From NBML01 sp029939535 (GTDB lineage Bacteria; Desulfobacterota; Desulfobacteria; Desulfobacterales; Desulfobacteraceae), in assembly GCA_029939535.1 (NCBI GenBank), contig JAOZST010000001.1, positions 1-64,000 of the forward strand: 64,000 bases of DNA. Direction: 5' to 3'. A model generated the notes under the pieces. It was not told where the DNA came from. It did no database searches and was given only the letters and a program-made list of their open reading frames with translations. A program made the position numbers and the translations under genes. This document shows positions 10,236 to 18,513 of this stretch, piece after piece (position 1 is the stretch's first letter; each line of letters begins with the position of its first letter).

Positions 10236-11690
10236 ATGATAGAGAAATTTGAAGATAATGATCCAGAGAATTCAGATAATTTGAGTTTTGAGGAACTTTT
10301 TGAATCCTATGGTGAAAAGGCAGGCAGGGAACTCAAGCAGGGGGATATGGTTGAAGGTCAGATTATCTCCATTGGAAGGACCAGTGTTTATATTGACACG
10401 GGCACAAAAAGTGACGGTGTGGTTGAAAAAGCAGAACTCCTGGATGAAAAAGGAGAATTTCCTTTTCAAATCAATGATAAATTAAAATTATATGTGGTTT
10501 CTTTGAGTGAAAGTGAAGTAATCCTGTCCAAAGTCATATCTGGTGCAGGAAAGGCCGCCATGCTGGAAGATGCCTTCCATAATCATATTCCTGTTGAAGG
10601 GAGGGTTACAGATGTTATCAAAGGAGGATTCAACGTGGATATCCTGGGGAAAAGGGCTTTTTGTCCGGTCAGCCAGATGGATGTCCGTTATGTTGAAACC
10701 CCTGAAGACTATGTGGGCCAGGTATCCCAGTTTTTGATCACCCGGTTTGAAGAAAATGGCAGGAATATTGTGATTTCCCGCAGGGATCTGCTTAATGAGC
10801 AGATCAAAGAGGAGCAGCAGGCATTCCTGGCAAAGGTCTCTGAAGGAGATATTGTTCAGGGAAAGGTTATCAAACTTATGTCCTATGGTGCCTTTATTGA
10901 ACTTGCCCCCGGGGTTGAAGGCATGGCACATATTTCAGAACTGAGCTGGTCCAGGGTGGAAAAACCCGATGAAATTATCCAGGTAGAGGATATTGTTTCT
11001 GTTAAGCTGCTTACAATTGAAAACAGGGAAGGGGATAATCCCAAGATTTCCCTTTCCATGAAGCAGATTGATTCAAACCCATGGGATCAAATGGGGGATT
11101 CATTTCATCCCGGAGATCAGGTCAGTGGGAAAGTGATCCGCTTGGCTTCCTTCGGGGCTTTTGTGGAAATTGCCCCAGGTGTGGACGGTCTGGTACATAT
11201 CAGTGAAATGAGCCATACCAGAAGGGTGCTCAGACCGGAAGACGTGATCCAGGAGGGAGAGCAGGTCCAGGTGGTTATAAAGACCATTGACATGGACAGC
11301 AAGCGGATTTCCCTAAGCATAAAAGATGCTTTGGGGGACCCCTGGACAGGTGTTATTACTAAATATCCTCTGGGAACCATTCAGGAGGGCACCCTTGAAA
11401 AAAGAGAGACATTCGGACTTTTTATCAGGCTGGAGCCGGGAGTCACAGGACTGATGCCCATGTCCAATATCCGCAATGCTTCATCAAGCTCGGATTATGA
11501 CAAACTTAAACCAGGAGATTCTTTTCAGGTCCTTGTCCAGGAAGTGGACGAGGATCAAAGAAGAATTACTCTGGCACCACCAGACCAAAAGGATCCTGAT
11601 AATTGGAAGCAATTTGCCCGTCGGCAGGAAGAAAAGTCTCTGGGTACCATGGAGAGTCTGTTCCTTGAGGCCTTAAAAAAGAAAAAATAA
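10236..11690 (+). CDS. S1 RNA-binding-domain protein (ribosomal protein S1-like, five domains)
   Basis: A 484-residue protein of serial S1 (OB-fold) domains, at about residues 37-105, 118-187, 204-274, 291-361 and 378-446. The third and fourth are the most canonical (GKVIKLMSYGAFIELAPGVEGMAHISELSW; GKVIRLASFGAFVEIAPGVDGLVHISEMSH, each shown here in spaced parts). Ribosomal protein S1 of most Proteobacteria has six domains and about 550 residues; this one lacks one repeat and has an acidic N-terminus and a lysine-rich C-terminus. It may be the sole S1 or a second S1-like RNA-binding protein; only the rest of the genome can tell. It is followed after 16 bases by a response-regulator gene. Confidence 0.85.
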   Translation: MIEKFEDNDPENSDNLSFEELFESYGEKAGRELKQGDMVEGQIISIGRTSVYIDTGTKSDGVVEKAELLDEKGEFPFQINDKLKLYVVSLSESEVILSKVISGAGKAAMLEDAFHNHIPVEGRVTDVIKGGFNVDILGKRAFCPVSQMDVRYVETPEDYVGQVSQFLITRFEENGRNIVISRRDLLNEQIKEEQQAFLAKVSEGDIVQGKVIKLMSYGAFIELAPGVEGMAHISELSWSRVEKPDEIIQVEDIVSVKLLTIENREGDNPKISLSMKQIDSNPWDQMGDSFHPGDQVSGKVIRLASFGAFVEIAPGVDGLVHISEMSHTRRVLRPEDVIQEGEQVQVVIKTIDMDSKRISLSIKDALGDPWTGVITKYPLGTIQEGTLEKRETFGLFIRLEPGVTGLMPMSNIRNASSSSDYDKLKPGDSFQVLVQEVDEDQRRITLAPPDQKDPDNWKQFARRQEEKSLGTMESLFLEALKKKK

Positions 11691-11706
11691 TACAGGTAAG
11701 TTTTCA

Positions 11707-12078
11707 ATGAAAAAGGGCAGTAAAACCATTTTGTTTGTGGATGATGAAATCTATCTGGTAGAGGTGGGCAGGGAAATGCTGGAGGATTATGGGTATGATG
11801 TGGATGCCATGACAAGTGCAGTACAGGCCTTTGAACGGTTTGAAACGAATCCTGACAAATATGGCCTGCTCATCACTGACTATACAATGCCGGGGATGAC
11901 AGGGGCCCAGCTGGTTGAAAAAATACATGGCCTGAAGCCGGACCTGCCGGTTATCATGTGTTCAGGCATTGAGCTTGACCCTGAAATCATCCACAAGGCA
12001 GGCATTGAAAATATGCTCATGAAACCCTTTGACCTGGATGATATGGTAAAGCTTGTTCAAAAGGTTTTTGATAAATAA
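11707..12078 (+). CDS. Single-domain response regulator (CheY-like)
   Basis: A stand-alone receiver domain of 123 residues without an output domain. It shows the acidic pair in FVDDE, the phospho-acceptor aspartate in LLITDYTMPGMTG (near residue 57), the conserved serine in MCSG and the lysine in LMKPFD. Such proteins act through protein contacts or phosphorelay. It lies 16 bases after the S1 gene and may share its transcript, but no histidine kinase adjoins. Convergent with the alpha/beta hydrolase gene. Confidence 0.9.
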   Translation: MKKGSKTILFVDDEIYLVEVGREMLEDYGYDVDAMTSAVQAFERFETNPDKYGLLITDYTMPGMTGAQLVEKIHGLKPDLPVIMCSGIELDPEIIHKAGIENMLMKPFDLDDMVKLVQKVFDK

Positions 12079-12117
12079 GATAAATAAAAGGCATATTGCA
12101 TCCATTGTTCAGGCATA

Positions 12118-13011
12118 TCATGAATGCTGTTGTATAAATTTTCCAATGACCTCAATGGCCTTCTGGCCCTGGGAAAGATATCTGGCAAAATAATGCCACA
12201 CATGGAACATTCCGTCCCAGATTTCAAGGGTTACCTTTCCGCCTGCATTCTCAATTTTTTCAGCCAGTATTTTTGAATCATCCACCAAGACCTCATTTTC
12301 TCCCGCCTGGATCAGCAGGGGGGGGAATCCTTTGAATGTGTTGTAAAGGGGGGATACAAGGGGGTGACAAAGGCTTTTATTCGTATAGAGCCGGGCCGTC
12401 TCCGCCAATTGTTTATGATTCAGCATGGGGTCTTTTCCCTGGTTGGTTTCAAAGGATTTGTTTTTACAGGTCAGGTCTGCCCAGGGAGACATAAGGGCTG
12501 CGCAGGCAGGTAAAGGGGTGTTTCTGTTAAAACATGAGGTAAGAAAGGCCAGGCCCAGCCCAGCCCCTGCCGAATCTCCCACAAGGCTGATACGGGTAGT
12601 TGGGGGGGTGGACTGAACCAGCCAGTCATAAATGTTTTGAAGATCAACCAGGCCGGATGGAAAGGGATGTTCCGGTGCCAGTCTGTATTCAAAAATAAGG
12701 AGTTTTGCCCTGGCAGCCTTTGCAATGCGTGATGCAAGATCTTTGTGGGTTTGGATGGAGCCGGCAATATAGCCTCCGCCGTGGACATAGAGGATGATTC
12801 TGCTGTCTTCAAATTCATCTGGTGTCAGCCAGGCAGCCGGAATATGCTCTATTGTAAAGGTGGTAAATTGGATGGCAGGATCCAGCTTAAAGGTCCTGGC
12901 ACTTTTTTCCAGGGAATCTCTGTATTCTTTGATCCCCACATTTTCCAGGGAAGGTCTTGACTGCAACTGCCGGAATATGGCGGATAATATGCGGGGTGTG
13001 TGAGTATTCAT
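12118..13011 (-). CDS. Alpha/beta hydrolase of the hormone-sensitive lipase (HSL/acetyl-hydrolase) family
   Basis: 297 residues, usual for the family. The oxyanion-hole motif is YVHGGGYIAGS, the nucleophile elbow is VGDSAGAGLG, and the catalytic aspartate and histidine are probably in LVDDS and GMFHVWHYF. Members hydrolyse small esters of acids and alcohols, commonly carboxylesterase activity on short acyl chains. No signal peptide. Substrate unknown. It stands alone on this strand between two plus-strand genes. Confidence 0.88.
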   Translation of the reverse strand: MNTHTPRILSAIFRQLQSRPSLENVGIKEYRDSLEKSARTFKLDPAIQFTTFTIEHIPAAWLTPDEFEDSRIILYVHGGGYIAGSIQTHKDLASRIAKAARAKLLIFEYRLAPEHPFPSGLVDLQNIYDWLVQSTPPTTRISLVGDSAGAGLGLAFLTSCFNRNTPLPACAALMSPWADLTCKNKSFETNQGKDPMLNHKQLAETARLYTNKSLCHPLVSPLYNTFKGFPPLLIQAGENEVLVDDSKILAEKIENAGGKVTLEIWDGMFHVWHYFARYLSQGQKAIEVIGKFIQQHS

Positions 13012-13139
13012 AAAAAAGGATATTGTTTAAAATTTTAAAAAAAGGTATCACAATTTGATTCTTTTATAAAAGAAATATTTAATTTTAATAGCGGTTAGCT
13101 AAAAGCCCGCACGCGAGCGCATTAATTTAATTGGAGAAT

Positions 13140-14027
13140 ATGGAAAAGAGCCTGTTTATAACCGATTTTGACGGTACCCTGTTGAATGATGAAAAAAAAA
13201 TTGCCCTGGAAGACCTTGAAACCCTTTCCTGTTTGAGGAAAAAAAATATCATCACAGCCATTGCCACGGGACGAAGCCTTTATTCCTTTCAACGGGCATT
13301 GAAGCAGATAAACCTGGATGTCAGGAAACTTGGGGTGGATTATCTAATCTTTTCAACTGGTGCAGGTATAATGGAATTTCCAGGAGGAACTATCATTCAA
13401 TCCTTTTCCATTTTAAAAAGTGATATAAAAAAAATCATTGCCTATTTTGATGGGGGTAAATTTGACTATATGATCCACAAGGCGATACCTGATACCCCTT
13501 ATTTTCTGTATAAATCCCATGGCCGGGAAAATCAGGATTTCCAAAACCGGATACAATTGTACAAAGAGTTTTCAACTCCCCTGGATAACGGCCAGGACCT
13601 TTTTGAAACAGCCACCCAGGTGCTGGCCATAATCCCTGGGAAGGCAGGGGTCTCCCTGGTGAAGACCATTGCTGCAGATCTGTCAGCATACAGCGTTATC
13701 CATGCAACTTCTCCCCTGGATCATCGCTCTTCCTGGATAGAGGTTTTCCACAAACAGGTGTCCAAAAGTCTGGCAGCTTCCTGGCTTGCCAAAATGCTGA
13801 ATATTGCCAGGGAAAATGTGGTTTCAGTGGGCAATGATTATAATGATCAGGATCTTCTGGAATGGTCGGGAAAAGGGTATATAGTTGCCAATGCAGCCCG
13901 GGACATGATACCGGAATTCATAGAGGTGGCTTCCAACAACCATTGTGGTGTCAGTGAGGCAGCACAGCAATCCTATTTTTTTCAATCCTTTTCCTCATCA
14001 AGTTCGGAAAAATCAAAATCAGGATAG
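13140..14027 (+). CDS. HAD-superfamily Cof-type phosphatase
   Basis: A 295-residue cytosolic HAD hydrolase of the Cof/IIB type. Motif I is ITDFDGTLLND at the N-terminus, motif II is AIATGRS near residue 43, the middle is the alpha/beta cap, and the C-terminal motifs are VSVGNDYNDQDLLEWS (metal-binding aspartates). The substrate is likely a sugar phosphate or related phosphomonoester. ATG 13140 is preferred over an upstream in-frame TTG at 13131, because GGAG lies at 13133-13136 between them. The serine-rich C-terminus overlaps the end of the convergent receiver-PAS gene by 46 bases. The TAG stop is another ordinary use of amber in this genome. Confidence 0.88.
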   Translation: MEKSLFITDFDGTLLNDEKKIALEDLETLSCLRKKNIITAIATGRSLYSFQRALKQINLDVRKLGVDYLIFSTGAGIMEFPGGTIIQSFSILKSDIKKIIAYFDGGKFDYMIHKAIPDTPYFLYKSHGRENQDFQNRIQLYKEFSTPLDNGQDLFETATQVLAIIPGKAGVSLVKTIAADLSAYSVIHATSPLDHRSSWIEVFHKQVSKSLAASWLAKMLNIARENVVSVGNDYNDQDLLEWSGKGYIVANAARDMIPEFIEVASNNHCGVSEAAQQSYFFQSFSSSSSEKSKSG

Positions 14028-14974
14028 AGTTTTTCACAGCAGTCAGGGCAGATACCATGGGAGAAAACAAGATCAGAAAAAAAATCTTCTACCTGTACCC
14101 AATGGCTATCCCTGCCCCTTATACTTTTGCAGCTGGCACAGATGGCAATCATATCCCTGGATTTATCCTTTTGTTCCCTTATAAATTTCTGGTATTGTTT
14201 TCGAAGTTCAATACGTTTTGTGATATCCCGTGCCACGGCTATGGCTCCGTTGTATCTGTTATTATCATCAAAAAGAGGGCTGCAGGCAAGCTCTACGTGA
14301 ACAAGAGTCTTGCCCCTGGTAATCATTTGAATTTCATAACGGCTGGTAATACCGGTTGCCCGGATTAATGTCTGCTGCTCTATGGTTTTGAAACTGTCAT
14401 GGGTGGATAAATTTTGTAAATTTATTGTTGAGAGTGCTTCCATGGAATATCCCAGCATATTGCAGAATGCCTGGTTTGTGAAGGTCAGGTTTTCATTGGC
14501 ATCCACAGTAAAAACCCCTTCTGCGATATTTTCGGTAATGGTACGATAACGGGCTGCATTTTTTTCCAGCTGTTTTCTATAGCGTTGGTTTTCTTCCAGG
14601 AGATATTTGTTTTCCAGGGCTTTTCTAATGACATGGTTTACCATTTCCAGGTCTTCAATGGGTTTGGTTATATAATCCCTGGCCCCCATTCTAAGTGCAT
14701 TGATGATATCTTCCTGCTGGCCAGCCCCTGAAACAACAATCATTGGTGTGTCCGGGCTCTTTGTATGAATGTCGTTCATCACCTCAATGCCGTTTTTTTC
14801 TGGCATTTTTAAATCAGTGATAACAATATCTATTTTTTCCCTGAAGAAGGTCTTCAGCCCGGTTTTACCGTTTTCAGCGGTAAATACCTTATACCCTTCA
14901 TCCTGGAAAAAAAAGGAAAAGGTCTCCCTGATAGAGAATTCATCATCAATAATCAATAAGGTTTCTTGATGCAT
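13982..14974 (-). CDS. Response regulator with PAS domain and C-terminal CxxC...CxxC tail
   Basis: 330 residues in three parts. Residues 1-120 are a receiver domain with LLIIDDE, the acceptor aspartate in IVITDLKMPEKNG and lysine in YITKPIE. A coiled coil then leads to a PAS domain at about 140-265 (RTITENIAEGVFTVDANE, FCNMLGYS, with a GAIAVARDITKR ending). The last 65 residues hold ICASCKSIR and GICPDCCEKLYPDF, two CxxC pairs around an HW motif that probably bind zinc. This tail is common at the ends of PAS sensors in Desulfobacterales. There is no kinase, GGDEF or DNA-binding domain. Output is therefore unclear. It overlaps the convergent HAD gene at its 3' end. Confidence 0.85.
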   Translation of the reverse strand: MHQETLLIIDDEFSIRETFSFFFQDEGYKVFTAENGKTGLKTFFREKIDIVITDLKMPEKNGIEVMNDIHTKSPDTPMIVVSGAGQQEDIINALRMGARDYITKPIEDLEMVNHVIRKALENKYLLEENQRYRKQLEKNAARYRTITENIAEGVFTVDANENLTFTNQAFCNMLGYSMEALSTINLQNLSTHDSFKTIEQQTLIRATGITSRYEIQMITRGKTLVHVELACSPLFDDNNRYNGAIAVARDITKRIELRKQYQKFIREQKDKSRDMIAICASCKSIRGRDSHWVQVEDFFSDLVFSHGICPDCCEKLYPDFDFSELDEEKD

Positions 14975-15005
14975 AAAAGTTTTGTCTGATTGGTAGTGTA
15001 TTTGT

Positions 15006-15030
15006 CCTGATATGATTTTACTATATCAGG
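15006..15030. repeat. Perfect inverted repeat upstream of the receiver-PAS gene
   Basis: CCTGATAT (15006-15013) and ATATCAGG (15023-15030) with a 9-base spacer, followed on the plus strand by CTTTTTAT. It lies between the end of pdxJ and the start of the receiver-PAS gene. The T-run is on the wrong strand to terminate pdxJ, so it may be an operator or a weak terminator. Confidence 0.35.
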
Positions 15031-15043
15031 CTTTTTATAAAAA

Positions 15044-15763
15044 TCAAAGTTCTTTGATTAATTGTTTCATATCCTTTACAGCCTGGTCCAGACCCGTGAT
15101 AACAGATCTGGATATAATGCTGTGACCAATGCTGAATTCGCTGATTTCATTAAATCCCTTAAAGGCTTTAATGGTGTTGTAGCAGATACCATGGCCGGCA
15201 TTCACCCCCAGTTTTAATTTGGTCCCGATTTTGGCGGCATCCACAATCCTGAGAAATTCCCTTTGTTTCTGTCCCTGGGTTTTGGCCTCACAAAAGGCAC
15301 CCGTGTGGATTTCAATCATGTCTGCATCGATTTTGTGGGCAATCTTGATCTGGTCCAGGTCTGGATCTATGAATATACAGACCTTTATCTGGGCATTTTT
15401 AAGGGTGCTGACCGCTTCCCTGATTGCATCCTGATGGGTGATGAGATCCAGTCCGCCCTCGGTGCTCACCTCTTCCCTTCGTTCCGGGACAAGGGTAACG
15501 CAGTCTGGTTTGATATCCAGGGCAATACCCAGCATTTCACTGGTGGCAGCCATTTCCAGTATCAAACGGGACTGCACCACCTGCCGCAGCAGCCTGACGT
15601 CCCTTTCCTGTATATGCCTGCGATCCCCCCTTAAATGTACCACAATTGCATCTGCACCTGCTGCTTCAGCTGCAAAGGCTGCAGCAACAGGATCAGGATA
15701 ATTGATTCCCCGGGCCTGTCTCAGGGTTGCTACATGGTCTACATTTACTGCCAGCTCAGCCAT
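15044..15763 (-). CDS. pdxJ: Pyridoxine 5'-phosphate synthase
   Basis: Condenses 3-amino-1-hydroxyacetone 1-phosphate with deoxyxylulose 5-phosphate in de novo vitamin B6 synthesis. The 239-residue TIM barrel is family length. Signatures are the N-terminal LAVNVDHVATLRQARG, the DAIVVHLRGDRRHIQ segment, EIHTGAF, and GVNAGHGICYNT near the C-terminus. Start ATG is preceded by GGAGG at proper spacing (TATGGAGGAAAAAATAA). It is 19 bases downstream of ybeY and so probably the last gene of the phoH-pgpH-ybeY-pdxJ run on this strand. Confidence 0.97.
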   Translation of the reverse strand: MAELAVNVDHVATLRQARGINYPDPVAAAFAAEAAGADAIVVHLRGDRRHIQERDVRLLRQVVQSRLILEMAATSEMLGIALDIKPDCVTLVPERREEVSTEGGLDLITHQDAIREAVSTLKNAQIKVCIFIDPDLDQIKIAHKIDADMIEIHTGAFCEAKTQGQKQREFLRIVDAAKIGTKLKLGVNAGHGICYNTIKAFKGFNEISEFSIGHSIISRSVITGLDQAVKDMKQLIKEL

Positions 15764-15782
15764 TTATTTTTTCCTCCATATA

Positions 15783-16247
15783 TTAAAATGCGGTTAATCC
15801 GGTATTGTTTTCAATCAGCCGTAAAAGTTCAAGACTTTTCTTCTCCATGGTTTCAGCATCTTTGTCACTGGTTTCATGGTCAAATCCAATCAAATGCAGT
15901 ATCCCATGGATTAAAAGCTGGGACATTCTTTCATCAATGGATATTGCAGCTGTTTCTGCTTCTCTTTCAGCTGTGTCTATTGATATTACCACATCCCCCA
16001 GGAGACCCGGTGAAATATCTGAAAATTCACCTTCCTGCATGGGAAAGGCAAGTACATTGGTTGGTTTGCAAATTCCCCTATGGGTTTCATTGAGTTGGCA
16101 AATCCCTTTATCGTCTATTATTACAATGGATATTTCATGGGAATTACATCCCAAGGCGTTTAAGATTTGTTCTGTCTTTTTGACCAGGGGAAGTGTTGGG
16201 ATTTTCGCTTTTTGCTGATTGTCTATCAGAATCTTTTGCTCTTCCAT
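15783..16247 (-). CDS. ybeY: Endoribonuclease YbeY (rRNA maturation factor)
   Basis: Zinc-dependent single-strand RNase needed for 16S rRNA 3'-end maturation and ribosome quality control. The catalytic signature HGILHLIGFDH is intact. From ATG 16247 the protein is 154 residues, the normal size; a longer frame to 16289 adds only a lysine-rich run. The start lies inside the 3' end of the upstream HD-hydrolase gene, an overlap of 104 bases in another frame, so translation is probably coupled. The PhoH-HD-YbeY order is a conserved bacterial arrangement linked to rRNA and RNA metabolism. Confidence 0.94.
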   Translation of the reverse strand: MEEQKILIDNQQKAKIPTLPLVKKTEQILNALGCNSHEISIVIIDDKGICQLNETHRGICKPTNVLAFPMQEGEFSDISPGLLGDVVISIDTAEREAETAAISIDERMSQLLIHGILHLIGFDHETSDKDAETMEKKSLELLRLIENNTGLTAF

Positions 16248-18513
16248 TTTTTTCTTTTTTCTTTTCCTGTATTTTTTCTGGATATTCAATTCTATTGTGA
16301 TAGATACTGGTCAGAATATTGTTAAAACTTTTGGCGATCTGGTGGAGGTCCTTTAGGGTAAGCTCGCATTCCTCCAGCTGACCGTCTGCAAATATATCAT
16401 TGATTAATTCCTTTACCCGGCCCTTGATCCTGGCCGGGGTGGGACGTTCAAGGGCCCTTACTGATGCTTCTGCAACATCAGCCAGCATTACAATACCGGT
16501 TTCCCTGGTCTGGGGCTTGGGTCCGGGGTATCTGAAATCCGCTTCATTGACATTGTCATTGCCGCTGTTAAGGCTTTTATTATAAAAATATTTAATCAAA
16601 GAGGTTCCATGGTGCTGGACAATTCCCTGGATGATTTCATTGCCCAGCCTGTATGCTCTGGCCATTTCCACCCCTTTTTTAACGTGCTGGATCAGGATCA
16701 GGGCTGACATGGACGGGGACAGCTTGTCATGTCTGTTTTTTCCGTCAGCCTGATTTTCAATGAAATACATTGTTTTATCAAGTTTCCCAATATCATGGTA
16801 ATACCCCATTACCTTGGCCTGGAGGCTGTTGGCTGCAATGGCCGATGCAGCGGCCTCGGCCAGGGTGGCTACAATTACACTATGGTTATAGGTGCCAGGG
16901 GCCTCAATCATCAATTTTTTGATCAAAGGCTGATCCAGGCTGGAAAATTCCTGGAGTTTTGCAGCAGTGGTGTAGTTGAAAAGGATTTCAATTAAAGGGG
17001 TAAACCCAAGGGTCAGGGTCGCTGCAAAAAGTCCTCCAAAAAAGGCAAAAAGCACTTCTTTTGTCATTATTACGGGGTCTGGCTGGGAAAAGGAATAAAA
17101 ACCCAGGGCAATGGCCAGGATTGCATTGAAGATAGCCAGTTTAAAGCCTGCAACAATAAAATTTTTACGTTCCTGCCGTTCTTTAATCCAATAGGCAGCT
17201 GAAATGCTGCTGAGGAAAAAGAAAATAAAGACCAGAAAGCTTCCGCCAAATACCAGGCTGGCCAGTATGGTAAGGATCAGGGTGAAGAAAACAGCAATAT
17301 CAAATCCCAGAAACAGGCAGGAGATCATTGCAGCAGCCTGGACAGGCACAACCATGTAAAAGGAAATGGAGGCAACTTCCCAAATCATATCCGGGTGAAA
17401 GGACCTGGCAATATAGATGGCAATTTTTGCAAAGGCCAGGTATAAAATAAGGCCCAGGGCCAGAAAGACCATGTGTTTGTTATGATCTTTTTTCAGTCTT
17501 TTATGGTCTTTCAGAAAAAGATAATACCCCACAAGGAGTAACAGACAGGTGATCATGGCTGTTCCTGTAACAGACATGTAAATATTTTTTTCTTCCACCT
17601 TCTCCTTAAGGGTGTTGAGTTTGATCAACATTATTTGATCAATCCTTTCCCCTTCCCGGACGATCATTTCTCCGGCTTTTATCTGGTAGAGGATGGGTTT
17701 TATCTTGGATTGGGCCTCCAGAATCCTTTTTTCTGTTTCGTTTTTGTTCAGGGTGATATTGGGCTTCAAAAGCTGCTGGCAGATATCTACTATTAGATTG
17801 GAAAGATTGTAATTGTCTTTTTTCAGCAGGGGCTGGCCTTCTATCCTTACCATTGCTTTGGCCTGGTCAGGGCCGTAAAAAGCCTTAAGCGTTGTAACAT
17901 CCCTCTCTTTATTGGATTCAATGGTTCTGAGACTGATGCCTTTGCCTTCCTCTGATAAAAGGATATCTTTGTTTGCAACAATCCCATTGGAAAGGATTTT
18001 GTCCACAATGGTAGTTATCTTATTGGTTATATCGTTAGAAAATTTGTTTTTGTAAAGGATGTTATAGGCACCGTCACTGATTTTGATTCCCAGTTTTTTT
18101 TCAAATTCCGGTTTTGTGGCCAGGACTATGGCAAAGTCCGGGGCAGGAGTCTCCTCATTTCCCGGGGTTTCAAACAATTGCCTGGCAAACTCCATGGATG
18201 CTTTAATATTGGATGAAATATTTGTTATCAGCTTGCTGTCAAAATCATAAACCGTTTGAATTACGTCCTTGACATGGATTTTTCTGGCTTCTGTGACCTC
18301 TTTGTCCTCGATGAAGAAATTTTTAGGAGCTTTGATATCTCTCTGGGCCACATCCCCGACCTGGTATGTATAGGAAATATTATTCTGTTCTGGTGCTTGG
18401 GAAGCAGTGAATAGAATGGTAATAAAGATGAGCATGAACCATAACAGGTATGGGGTGGATAAAAGATATTCGCTGGTTTTTTTAAACCAGTTATTCGTTT
18501 TTGTTTTTTTCAT
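16144..18513 (-). CDS. 7TM-HD receptor phosphohydrolase (PgpH-type c-di-AMP phosphodiesterase family)
   Basis: About 789 residues. One N-terminal membrane helix (residues about 25-42) is followed by an extracytoplasmic 7TMR-HDED sensor region, a seven-helix membrane block (about 310-540) and a cytoplasmic HD domain. HD metal ligands are seen in TYNHSVIVATLAEAA, the YYHDIGKLDK motif and VQHHGT. Characterised relatives (PgpH of Listeria) hydrolyse c-di-AMP; whether this organism makes c-di-AMP cannot be judged here. The C-terminal tail is strongly charged. ATG 18513 is preferred since AGGTG precedes it; the gene overlaps phoH by 23 bases and extends past the ybeY start, so the three are tightly coupled. 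Confidence 0.9.
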   Translation of the reverse strand: MKKTKTNNWFKKTSEYLLSTPYLLWFMLIFITILFTASQAPEQNNISYTYQVGDVAQRDIKAPKNFFIEDKEVTEARKIHVKDVIQTVYDFDSKLITNISSNIKASMEFARQLFETPGNEETPAPDFAIVLATKPEFEKKLGIKISDGAYNILYKNKFSNDITNKITTIVDKILSNGIVANKDILLSEEGKGISLRTIESNKERDVTTLKAFYGPDQAKAMVRIEGQPLLKKDNYNLSNLIVDICQQLLKPNITLNKNETEKRILEAQSKIKPILYQIKAGEMIVREGERIDQIMLIKLNTLKEKVEEKNIYMSVTGTAMITCLLLLVGYYLFLKDHKRLKKDHNKHMVFLALGLILYLAFAKIAIYIARSFHPDMIWEVASISFYMVVPVQAAAMISCLFLGFDIAVFFTLILTILASLVFGGSFLVFIFFFLSSISAAYWIKERQERKNFIVAGFKLAIFNAILAIALGFYSFSQPDPVIMTKEVLFAFFGGLFAATLTLGFTPLIEILFNYTTAAKLQEFSSLDQPLIKKLMIEAPGTYNHSVIVATLAEAAASAIAANSLQAKVMGYYHDIGKLDKTMYFIENQADGKNRHDKLSPSMSALILIQHVKKGVEMARAYRLGNEIIQGIVQHHGTSLIKYFYNKSLNSGNDNVNEADFRYPGPKPQTRETGIVMLADVAEASVRALERPTPARIKGRVKELINDIFADGQLEECELTLKDLHQIAKSFNNILTSIYHNRIEYPEKIQEKKKEKNGRAKDSDRQSAKSENPNTSPGQKDRTNLKRLGM

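Noticed and set aside
13090..13125. GC-rich patch upstream of the HAD gene as a possible tRNA or small RNA
   Set aside because: It does not fold into a cloverleaf and shows only weak short stems.
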